Shown here piece after piece: positions 55,251-64,000 of a stretch of DNA of 64,000 nt. Location: assembly GCF_010015445.1 (NCBI RefSeq), contig NC_053116.1:4725568-4789567 (forward strand). Direction: 5' to 3'. This stretch comes from Perca fluviatilis (taxonomy: Eukaryota; Chordata; Actinopteri; Perciformes; Percidae). The position numbers and the translations under genes were made by a program. The stretch's first letter is position 1. Every line of letters begins with the position of its first letter. Below the pieces are notes generated by a model, which saw only the letters and a program-made list of their open reading frames with translations, searched no databases and had not been told where the DNA came from.

Positions 55251-58200
55251 TCATTTCTTACGACCACCACCACCCATCCTCTCTGGTGCATATTTTAAAT
55301 AATTAGTCATGGTCACCATAACCTTTGAGAGTGTAGTTGTGAATGTGCAGATGACTGCATCTAAAGAGGAAAAAACAAACACCACGTTAGATTATTGTCA
55401 AAAATGCTGCACCTAGAATTTCGCTATGCTGTACCTAGGACAAAATTTAGATTCACAGCACACAAAAAAATAATTAGGGGCCCAAGAGGATAACCAAGAA
55501 CTATAGCCTGTATATTATTAATACAAATTGCTATTCCTTGTGATTTTTAGTTATACACTTTGTCCTTTTCGAATTAAAAGACATAAGTAAAGTTGAAGTT
55601 ATATTATTGATATTATTACAATTTGGGGCTACTTGGTGAAATTATGGATATCTGGATTAGCACAGACTGAAGAAAGAAAGAAACAAACAACCACACATTT
55701 TTTTAGGAGTAGGCTTGGGCCGGTGTAAAAATGTTCAAACCAGTTCGATTAAAGCCAAGAAAAACAGACCGGTATACAGAATTTCAGAATTCAAAAAAAC
55801 AAACAAAAAAAACATGAACTTTAACATTTTAAATTTACCACAGATTACCTGGCAAAGTACAGATTGAGAAAAAGGCAGCTTCCCACACTTTCCCTTTAAA
55901 CTCATCTGAGCCATCATGTTATTTGAGATAGTTCTAAAAAACCCACAAACATCACAGTCAAAATCAAGTTATATCCCAATCTATATTTACTTATTTCATT
56001 CTAGAGCAGTCAGATTATGTGTGAATGTAAAAAAAGATCAATCTCTTTTTCACAAAATTAAAGTTATTTTTGTTCTGCTGATCAAGAAAGCTTTGCTGTA
56101 ATTCAAAATGCTTTACAGTGCATAAAAACTTTTATAATAATGCAAGAAAAAAAAGAATAATCTGTAAATTATTACAGAGTATTCACAGAGGAATTTAACT
56201 TCTGATAGCTTGACACACTTCACAAACTCCATTGCTGAAAATATTAAGAAGTTATAGTATAGGCTTTATATCATTTCATTTTACTCAATTCATTTATGAT
56301 AAATATTTCAACAATGTGTGGCAAAACAAAATTTACTTACGCAGCCATAGATTTTTTTTATCATGTCCACCTCATCGACACCTCCCTGTCTTTTCAAATG
56401 TGCTCGCTGTAAAGGAGTAAAATGAAAATAAATTCAACTGTTCTGTAAGTCAACATCTTAACAGAAGACATTTTTCCTATTCTGTTGCTGTTCTGATGGC
56501 TTGGTGCATGTCAGGGGGAAAGCAAGTAGACAGAGAGTGCGAATTGTACATTTTGGGCCTGAGGGTGATGTTAAAGAAAAAGTAGGTGTATGCTATACCA
56601 AGCAGAATTATAACTACAGTACATAAAAACATACAACACTAGACGTACTAAAGCTGCTCTCTCTTTTTTGTCTGCGAGACGACTCTCAAGTTCCTGGAAG
56701 TCTGTCAGTGTGTCGGCTGGCCTTATCTGGAATGCTGCAGCATCAGTGGATCTGATTGCAATTTTGACTGAATCTCTAATATCTATAAGTAACTGGAGTA
56801 CTTTCTTTTGGAATTCTGGGATAAAAAAAAAAAAAATTAGTACATTTGTTATTTTTTAATGCAAGAATGTTTCTGTTACTTGCAAAATAAAAACATTTGC
56901 TACTTAACACAACTTAACTGTATTACATGAAACAAAGTAGCGTTGGGTGGTAATATGGTATCAATTCCTGTAGGCACTATGTACCTTAAAACCCTGAAGT
57001 CTCAACACAAACATCACCTTGTGGTGGTAGATGGTATACAGCAGTTAGCACAAATTAAAGGTCCAATATGTAATATTTGTACTGTAATAAATCCAAAAAT
57101 GACACCCATGCCTCATCAAATATTAAGGAAACATGTTAAACTGAAATACTATCTTTTCTGACAACAATGCTAATGTCTGTATTTTTTCTTTTTGAAATTT
57201 ACATTCCGTGACGGAATTTATGTTTATGTTTTGGTCTGTGGTTGTTATCAACGGCCCAGTTTGACAGCCAGGCCGGGTTGCCAGATATACCTGTAAAAAC
57301 GTAAACCCAGCGCGCTACAGCTGTAACATTGTTACAGCCATGAAAGCAGCTAACAAACGAACAGGATCAACGGAGATAGATTCTACCCGACCTAAAAAAA
57401 AAAAGTAAACGGCATGTTTCTAACCCTTTTAACTGCTAACGTTACCAGGAGGACCAGGCAAGCGGGCCATGGCTGTTTACAACGTGTAGTTGAGCAGCTG
57501 GAGCCGACAACGGTGAGTTATTTTAAGCCACGAGAGGGGGGCTGTAAATCGGAAAGAGAGGACTATGAGTTTGCAGTGTGTTTAGCTATTGTTGCCGTAA
57601 TTCTAAGCCAATGAAGAGTGTTCCGTCGGCAAGGTAGTGGTATTTTTAGCGTTTCGTATTGTAATTCTAAGCTGAGGAAGTGTGCCTGACTGGCGTGTGG
57701 AGAGGACGGTGAGGTTGTTGTGTTTTTAGCGGTTCATACTGTAATTTTAAGCCGAAAAAGTGTGTCTGTCAGTTGGTTACAGAGCTCCGCGTTGTGTATA
57801 TATCTATGGCTCCGCGTGAGCACGGGCTTTTATGACTGTCGATATAGCCAGCATAACGTTAGCTACTCCGCTGTGCTGTGGAGTAATGTCTGGCTATGTG
57901 AGACTAGCATCTAACGTTAGCTACTCTGCTGTGCTGTGAAGTAATGTCTGGCTATGTGATAAAAAGCGTCTAGCAACATTGTTGTGAATGCTGCGGTCTC
58001 AGCCTGGCAACCCCCGTGAACTTCGAGTCTGGGCAGGAGGGGGCGGGGGAAACGACTGTCCAGTATTTTGAATTGGTAGTGCAGTAACTATTTTAACCGC
58101 TAGCTGCCAGTATTACATACAATATTACATATTGCACCTTTAAGCCTTTACATTCCCCTTAGAGAGCAACATGCAGGCCAAATTTCTTTTGTATATCACA

Positions 58201-60574
58201 TATGTCATACTAAATCTTTCCAGAAAATGCCAATTTGAAAAGTTAACACAGGATTTTATGTTTTACAAAACATAAGAGTAAAGGGAAAAGTAGCTGTTTA
58301 AAGCAATGCTCACACTTTTCTTTAAACATCTTACGTCAACCATGGTGAAGCATGTTATTATTATTACTATTAGCTAGTGTTAATTTTGTCACCTATTTTT
58401 AATTTAGTCTTAGTCTTGTGCCAAGTGTCCTTGTTAGTTTAGTCGTAATATTTAGTCATTCACATCTTTTTTTGTTAGTCAAGTTTTAGTCAACTAAAAG
58501 TCTCGTCATTTTAGTCTAGTTTTAGTCAAAAGAGAACTCAATAAATATATATATATATATTTAGTCAGTAGCTAGGTAGGTTTTAGTAAATTCTAACAGA
58601 AAATTTGGATATAAACAATTTTTGTATACTGCCCCACACCATTATAAGCAAAGACTAACCAACAAGAATGTAGCACTGATTTTTTAGTAAAATTAAGACT
58701 ACTTACTTTCCTCAGAGGAAAAGTTTGATGCCTTCAGTGTTGGGGTTGAGGTCTGTTGGCACAAGTGAGCAGGCCTCTTGTTGGACTCAAGGGGTGGGTT
58801 ACTAACTGGATGCAGCCTCAGGCTTCTCTCTACATTTAACGTCCTCTTGCCGTCACTGATAGGGGACAAACATCGTTAAACTAACAAATGTTTAAATAGG
58901 CCATGGTCTAACAAATGAAAGTAGGCTGTTAAAACAGTTAATAGTAGACATATTTATAAAGTTGCCAACAAATGAAGATATCTTTGTTGTGGCTACAATG
59001 GATCAACACTTAAAAAGTCAGGTAGGTGAAGTGGTATAACAGTGTTCCAATTGACAGGCTCACCTTTTACTGTACTTTTTTTTTTTTTTTTTTACGAGAG
59101 GTCACTTTGGAGAGTCTGCGTTTTCTTTGCGAGTCTGAGGAACTCGGCTGTCTACCTGAGAATTTAGAGGGACTCCAGTTGTCAGCGAGGGAATCGGAGG
59201 AACTAGTCCACATGCTGTGTGAAGGTGACTCAGTGGGCTGCCTCTTTCTCCGGCTGTGTGAAGGTGACTCAGTGGGCTGCCTCTTTCTCCGGCTGTGTGA
59301 CAGGGACTGTGTGACAGGGACTCATTGGAGCTTCTCTTCCGACTGTGTGACAGGGACTCATTGGAGCTTCTCTTCCGACTGTGTGACAGGGACTCATTGG
59401 AGCTTCTCTTCCGACTGTGTGAGAATGACTTAGATGTCCAGCTGTGTGACAGGGTTTCAGAAGTATTCCTTGGGCTGAAGGAAAGGATCCAGAGGGACTG
59501 TTTGGAGTTGGAAGGATGAAGATAGCCCCTCTTTCTGCTCATTAAAAGGATAGATGACTTAATATACAGCATACGTTTTTACCTCTTTACTTTATTTCAT
59601 GTGAATGTAGTAGAAAAAAGCAGGAAAAGTGTTTGACAGTTAACACCTACCAGATGCTGGATTCTTCTGAATTTTTTGGGGTACACAGGGAAGAAGTGGA
59701 TCATCTATGATAAAACACACAGCCATAATTAATACCCATATTGCAACAATAACGTTTAAAACAAGTTTTTACGAGTAACAAAAGGTCATATTAACAAAGT
59801 GTCCGATTTTAGGCATAACGGCTGATAAAAGATCCATAATTTCATCTGAAAGGTTTTTTTTTAAGCTAAAATGCCATTACAAACCTGTATTCTCATTTTT
59901 TGTTTTGCCAACAGCCACTACATCCACATAATTTACAACAGCAAGGTCATCTGCAATAAGTTACATAACATATTTGACTTTGATGTGTTAAGTTTTCAGT
60001 CTTCAACAATCCTAAATAATAACAATTGTACTTACCCATTTCGTAGTCGGGGTAAATGCGTTTCTTCGGCTTTCTCCTGTCAGGAATCTTAAGTTGTTCC
60101 TCCTCTGAGCAGCTTACCTCGGCAGTGGTCGTTGCGTCGTAGATCTCACATTCTTTTCTTTTATCTAAAAGCAATTCTACACAAATATTGTAGATTAAGT
60201 ACAAATTTCAGAGGGTTGAAATAGTCTAAATATTCACAAACTGGAATCATGAATGGCTCCCTGCCTATCAGAAATGCTAGATGAATTCTGATTAAAATTA
60301 ACGGGTATGCAAAACAACTTCATTAATTTGACAACACACGCATGGTATATACACAATCTCAGGTATATACACAATCTCATAATTACATACCTGATTCAAT
60401 TTTAATTTTTATGAGAGGATACTTGAGCCATGCGTCTTCCGGTTCTTCACAGGTTTTCATGGCCTTTTTAACCCCTTGATTTGGCCAATGCACAAAACCA
60501 TTGCTAATCCAACAGGATGGTATGACTTCCTCCATTTCAATGTTGCCTTCTTTCCATACTGCTCTAACCCACAT
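55251..60574 (-). CDS. Spliced DUF4806-type protein gene, nine exons
   Basis: Exons on the minus strand: 60,574-60,391, 60,164-60,036, 59,704-59,651, 59,534 to about 59,155, 58,855-58,707, 56,815-56,649, 56,406-56,341, 55,905-55,839 and 55,360-55,251. All but exon 4 have AG/GT borders. Phases agree across exons 1-4 and again across 5-9. It begins MWVRAVWKEGNIEMEEVIPS (in-frame TGA just upstream). Exon 2 is acidic then basic (EEEQLKIPDRRKPKKRIYP). Exons 6-9 give FQKKVLQLLIDIRDSVKIAI, LTDFQELESRLADK, GKCGKLPFSQSVLCQVIC and YLKYAPERMGGGGRKK, the layout of fish DUF4806 proteins. The join 4-to-5 is out of phase and exon 4 has a 14-bp duplication, so it may be a damaged or allelic form. Function unknown. 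Confidence 0.65.
57059..58139. mobile_element. TTAA MITE, 1081 bp, in intron 5
   Basis: AGGTCCAATATGTAATATTT at the left and AGGTGCAATATGTAATATTG inverted at the right. TTAA lies on both sides (57,055-57,058; 58,140-58,143). The interior includes a tandem pair around CGTTAGCTACTC-GCTGTGCTG (57,856-57,960) and GTGAGTT/GTTTTTAGCG repeats. Confidence 0.92.
58380..58570. repeat. AGTCTTAGTC-rich dispersed repeat
   Basis: Repeated TTTAGTC words (TTAGTCTTAGTCTT, AGTTTTAGTCAACTAAAAGT, TTTTAGTCTAG) followed by a short (TA)n. Such blocks are dispersed in fish genomes. Intronic here. Confidence 0.5.
59155..59534 (-). repeat. Exon 4 coding tandem repeats (36-bp and 39-bp units)
   Basis: Three 36-bp units (CTGTGTGACAGGGACTCATT plus GGAGCTTCTCTTCCGA on the plus strand; 59,327-59,437) and two 39-bp units (59,214-59,295). 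Both lengths are multiples of three. In the splice-predicted frame the units read PCHTVGREAPMS and CHTAGERGSPLSHL. A 14-bp duplication (CTGTGTGACAGGGA twice, 59,295-59,322) shifts the frame between the two sets. Confidence 0.8.
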
Positions 60575-60934
60575 TCTGTTTCTTCAACTATACAACAGAA
60601 GGAAATAAAAACAGAAACACAATGTGAAGGCTACTATCAATTAATATTGCTCTTTAGTGGGAATGCGGAATTTTCAGTTTTGAATAGGGATGCCCCGATT
60701 GATCGGTCCGATATTTACTAAGATTATAGTGGATTTCAATTACATGGCAAATGTGTGGATAATTTTAACAGCTAACAGAATACTAGTAAAATATGTAATT
60801 GCAGTTATAACATATGTAGGCTACTATTAGAAGGTGGTTAAGTATTTCAAATAGTAATTAATGTTGGTATATGTATATACACATATATAGAATATAAACA
60901 CCTCCACAGTGGGGTGACCCTGCCTCCACCTCCA

Positions 60935-61467
60935 GGTACTTACAGCTGTGTGACAGGTACCTGGTGTGGCTCCTACTCAGGTTGTATGACGTGTGACAGG
61001 TACCTGGTGTGGCTCCTGCTCAGGTTGTATGACGTGTGACAGGTACTTAGTGTGGCTCCTCCTCAGGTTGTGTGACGTGTGACAGGTACCTGGTGGCTCC
61101 TACTCAGGTTGTGTGACGTGTGACAGGTACTTAGTGTGGCTCCTCCTCAGGTTGTGTGACGTGTGACAGGTACCTGGTGTGGCTCCTACTCAGGTTGTGT
61201 GACGTGTGACAGGTAGTTAGTGTGGCTCCTACTCAGGTTGTATGACGTGTGACAGGTACCTGGTGTGGCTCCTACTCAGGTTGTTTGACGTGTGACAGGT
61301 ACCTGGTGTGACTCCTACTCAGGTTGTGTGACGTGTGACAGGTACTTAGTGTGGCTCCTTGTATGACGTGTGACAGGTACTTAGTGTGGCTCCTCCTCAG
61401 GTTGTATGACAGGTACCTGGTGTGGCTCCTCCTCAGGTTGTGTGACAGGTACTTACTGTGGCTCCTA

Positions 61468-61470
<3 letters not shown>
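60935..61470. repeat. 43-bp minisatellite, about 12 units
   Basis: GGTACCTGGTGTGGCTCCTA followed by CTCAGGTTGTATGACGTGTG recurs with 43-bp spacing (60,956, 60,999, 61,042 and on), with a few short units near the right end. Each unit contains TGTGTGACAGGTAC, resembling the CTGTGTGACAGG word of exon 4 of the neighbouring gene. It lies just upstream of that gene's first recognised exon. Confidence 0.93.

Positions 61471-61531
<61 letters not shown>
61471..61531. repeat. (GATA)n microsatellite
   Basis: Fifteen consecutive GATA units adjoin the minisatellite. Confidence 0.98.
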
Positions 61532-62044
61532 GAGTAGTAAATAAGTAACAGAATTTGTTCATAAGGTTAAAAAAAGTATTAAATTGTCTTAAATTCAGAT
61601 TGGATAGGTCTTTAATATGTTTGTGTCATGCAACCGCGAAAATGCAGGCAATCTGTCTGCCAGCCAGGTCGAATATTTTTTACGCAAGGTAACCCTATTT
61701 GTACATGACCTATCCCCTGACCAATCGGCTATCCTAACCTTAATCGAGGTCAAATGCCTAACCCAACCAATCGAGCTGCTTCGTGGGCGGGTCTTGGCGT
61801 GGCCATAGTCAGTGGGATTTGCAATTTCGCCGCATACAGGTAATACAGCAATGGTTGATAATTGTTCAATTACAAATTGCTTGAAAAGAACGAGTATTAT
61901 TGGTTAAGGTCGGTGACTGGGAATGTTTATGAAGCGAACTGCGTTATGTGGCGGAAGAATTTCAAACTTGGTAAACTACGTACTACGTAAAGGCTCGCCA
62001 GCAGCCCGTAATTGCTAGTTTCTGCTACACCATTTCTACCGCTA
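61532..62044. other. No gene identified
   Basis: Chance ORFs only. The final 60 bp may be leader for the coding relic that follows. Confidence 0.3.
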
Positions 62045-62443
62045 GCAACGATGTCAACGCTACAACGCTGGATGTTAGGATGGGAAATCCACAGCCAATG
62101 CCAGCTGACCGCCGAGAAATTGTGGCTCTATGCCAACACTCCGAGCAGAGGTGATTTGGGTGCTGAGGACTGTGACAAGCCACAATTCCTACAGGTATAA
62201 TGACAGGATTGAAGAAGTGTTCAAAGTAATGTTTCCAGATTCGGGGCTTGTACAGTCATTTACCTGTGGAAAGGACAAGACCAGATACGTTACGCTAAAT
62301 TTGGACTGGCGCCATATATCAAAAAATAACTCATCACCTAAGTCCAAAAATGCGGTGCGTTTGTAATTATGTTCGACAAGACACTTAACCAGACAACCAA
62401 AAGCAAACAACTGGACTTGCATGTGCATTATTGGTTAAATGAC
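62045..62443 (+). pseudogene. Exon of a multi-copy fish transposon-like protein, left copy
   Basis: The plus strand reads EVIWVLRTVTSHNSYRYNDR, then VFKVMFPDSGLVQSFTCGKD. After a shift come CAFVIMFDKTLN and TTKSKQLDLHVHYWLND. The pattern VTSHxSY...MFPDS...FTCG and FDxxLN...QLDLHVxxW is that of a repeated fish protein family, probably a DNA-transposon derivative. I cannot name its superfamily with certainty. It is cut by a MITE right after the LND codons. Confidence 0.5.
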
Positions 62444-62444
62444 A

Positions 62445-62864
62445 AGTGGTGCTCATAAGTTTGTGAACCCATGATAAGTTGACTTAAAAGAGGAATACAA
62501 AAATCATCTTTTGGAAATTGATCTTAATTCCTTAATTAAAAAAAGTAGGAAAAGTCCAACCTTTTAGGACACCAATTTTCTTTGTGAATAAATAATGTAT
62601 CGTAAATAAATAAATGCCCTTCCTTAAAATACAGGGGGCTACAGATACAATGCATCCTGATAAAGTTCCCTTGGCCTTTAGAATTAAAATAGCCCCACAT
62701 CCTCACATACCCTTCACCATACCTAGAGATGGGGCACTTTCAATAAAATCATCTCTCAATCAATCAAACCAGCTATGAGGCTAACTGAAATAAAACCATT
62801 CTAATCTCTAGGTATGGTGAAGGGTATGTGATGATGTGGGGCTATTTTTATGAGCAGCACTGTA
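62445..62864. mobile_element. Tc1/mariner-like MITE fragment
   Basis: The left end AGTGGTGCTCATAAGTTTGT and the right end (inverted) ACAGTGCTGCTCATAAAAAT belong to the GTGGTGCTCATAAGTTT family. An inner inverted pair CCTAGAGAT/ATCTCTAGG with GTGAAGGGTATGTG forms a hairpin (62,690-62,845). Confidence 0.65.
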
Positions 62865-63064
62865 TACTATTTATACATATTGGCAGGTAAACAGCAGACT
62901 CTAATACCATTCTAAAACTCAATTTGGCTGTTTTTAATTCATTCATTTTAATTTGTCTAATTAACATGTAGTGCCCTATCCATAGTTGTTATTCACTTGA
63001 CAAATCAGTAAAGCATAACTATATGATACACAACATACAAGAGGTTAGTTAATAAATATATTTA

Positions 63065-63238
63065 TGGCACACTTACTTTGAAATGCTGAAGTAGATCCTG
63101 GGCAGTTGCATGGCCCATGAACTGCTCCATATAATCTTGACTAGACATGGTCATTTAACCAATAATGCACATGCAAGTCCAGTTGTTGGCTTTTGGTTGT
63201 CCGGTTCAGTGTCTCGTTGAACATAATTACAAACGCAC
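63065..63238 (-). pseudogene. Same exon family, inverted right copy
   Basis: The minus strand reads CAFVIMFNETLNRTTKSQQL, then DLHVHYWLND and, one base shifted, SSQDYMEQFMGHATAQDLLQ up to a GTAAGT donor at 63,068. It is the inverse of 62,360-62,443 at about 90% identity and extends the domain (QFMGHATAxDLLxHF) beyond the point where the left copy is cut. Confidence 0.6.
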
Positions 63239-63309
63239 CGCATTCAAGTCTTAAATTTCATTTAGAAGTGGTCTTAAAAAGTCTTAAATTTAACTTGTTT
63301 CTGCCTGTA

Positions 63310-63400
63310 GCCACCCTGGATGGATGGATGGATGATGGATGGATGGATGGATAGATAGATAGATATTTTATTGATCCCCAAGGATCACTGTTCCCTCGTT
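63310..63400 (-). mobile_element. LINE 3' tail with simple repeat
   Basis: On the minus strand the text GGGGATCAATAAAATATC leads into (TATC)n and (CATC)n. GATCAATAAA plus a tetranucleotide tail is how several fish LINEs end. No coding part was found upstream, so only a short 3' piece may be present. Confidence 0.45.
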
Positions 63401-64000
63401 TTCATGGAGACATATGCTGTACGGAGGGGAGGGGCTGTGTGTGTGTATATCCTATGTGAGAGAGACTCGTGGATGGCCAGTAAACTCACCTTCCAGTAGT
63501 CCAACTGTAAACGGAAGCACCTCTGGTAGAAAATGCTGCTGAGAAAGTGCTGCAACAAAGGATGTGATACATAAAGATGGAGAGCCACAGAAGGAGATAA
63601 TGAACACAGTCATTAACAATGTTAGCTTAATGTTCAAGATATTCAAATCTGCTGCACTTTAACACTTCTCAGCGGGAACATTTTCCAGACAAGACCAAAA
63701 TGTCTCATCAGAATAATCCTTTATCAGCAGGTTTAGCAGTGTTAAACACAATAATTAATTTGGGAACACCATTAGCTTTCACAAAGTTGTTGCTAGTCTC
63801 TCTGGGGTTCACTAAAAAAACAATTGACATCACACAGTATCAATGGAAAGAAGTAAATCAGTATTGTGCCAAGATATTGACAATAACGTTGCTGTCTTTA
63901 CTTGCACCTTACAACATAAGGGACCTAAATAATCAGTTTACTGTTTAGCAAACTTAATGTAAATGTGTTTGCCCCAATATCTTATCTATGCACAATCCGT
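63401..64000. other. No certain gene
   Basis: An 82-codon ORF (63,700-63,948, MSHQNNPLSAGLAVLNTIIN) has no recognised motif and weak coding appearance. The window ends here. Confidence 0.25.

Noticed and set aside
60935..61470. Possible CRISPR or coding array
   Set aside because: The 43-bp period is not a multiple of three and there are no spacers; it is a minisatellite.
1..64000. Integrated viral genome
   Set aside because: No gag, protease, integrase or envelope frames were seen. RT sequences here are of LINE type.

Overview
The window looks like transposon-dense, intron-bearing genomic DNA of a ray-finned (probably percomorph) fish. Evidence is the mix of element families: Tc1/mariner with the teleost CAGTGCCTTGCGAAAG termini, L2- and L1-type LINEs, a tRNA-derived SINE, hAT, PIF/Harbinger and TTAA-target MITEs, a P-element-like (THAP9-like) transposase, a KDZ/Zisupton-like element, and spliced genes of multi-copy fish families (G2E3-like HECT, DUF4806-type). 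I recognise no single-copy housekeeping gene, so the species and chromosome cannot be named. Assignments come from reading the translations and repeat ends; no database search was possible.

Layout. 1-1.24 kb: part of an ISL2EU-like element carrying a solo-LTR-like insertion. 1.7-8.2 kb: an L2-type LINE on the minus strand, split by a nearly intact hAT transposon (2.54-4.93 kb) and carrying an extra block of its own reverse transcriptase inside ORF1. 8.9-11.9 kb: a broken L1-type LINE with an inverted 5' piece. 12.2-15 kb: tandem repeats and unassigned sequence. 15.7-18.7 kb: a decayed G2E3-like HECT ligase gene. 18.7-19.5 kb: a long-TIR MITE. 19.47-43.07 kb: a large, nested inverted-repeat structure. 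Its left arm (19.47-19.95 plus 33.28-34.0 kb) is separated into two by 13.3 kb that holds a SINE, a Tc1 element, an SGNH-hydrolase fragment, a P-element-like transposase gene and two MITEs. Its centre holds an ISL2EU-like element (34.0-35.7 kb), and its right arm is interrupted by a 6.2-kb TIR element (35.9-42.1 kb).

43.7-50.1 kb: a KDZ/Zisupton-like element with cysteine-cluster domains, an HMGXB3-like domain and a Ulp1/C48-type protease, bounded by inverted ends and a 9-bp direct repeat. 51.5-53.1 kb: a Tc1 element with an uninterrupted 339-aa transposase. 53.2-55.1 kb: two MITEs. 55.25-60.57 kb: a spliced nine-exon DUF4806-type gene on the minus strand, with most exon phases consistent and a variable coding-repeat exon. 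60.9-61.5 kb: minisatellite and GATA repeats. 62-63.2 kb: two inverted copies of a transposon-family exon around a MITE.

Most notable: (1) relics of three exons of the DUF4806-type gene lie inside the 6.2-kb TIR element, suggesting that this gene family travels with, or is encoded by, a DNA transposon; (2) the KDZ/Zisupton-like element pairs a protease with a transposase-derived domain; (3) the THAP exon of the P-like transposase is cut by a TTAA-target element whose removal restores the reading frame; (4) several insertions can be checked against an empty site within this same window.
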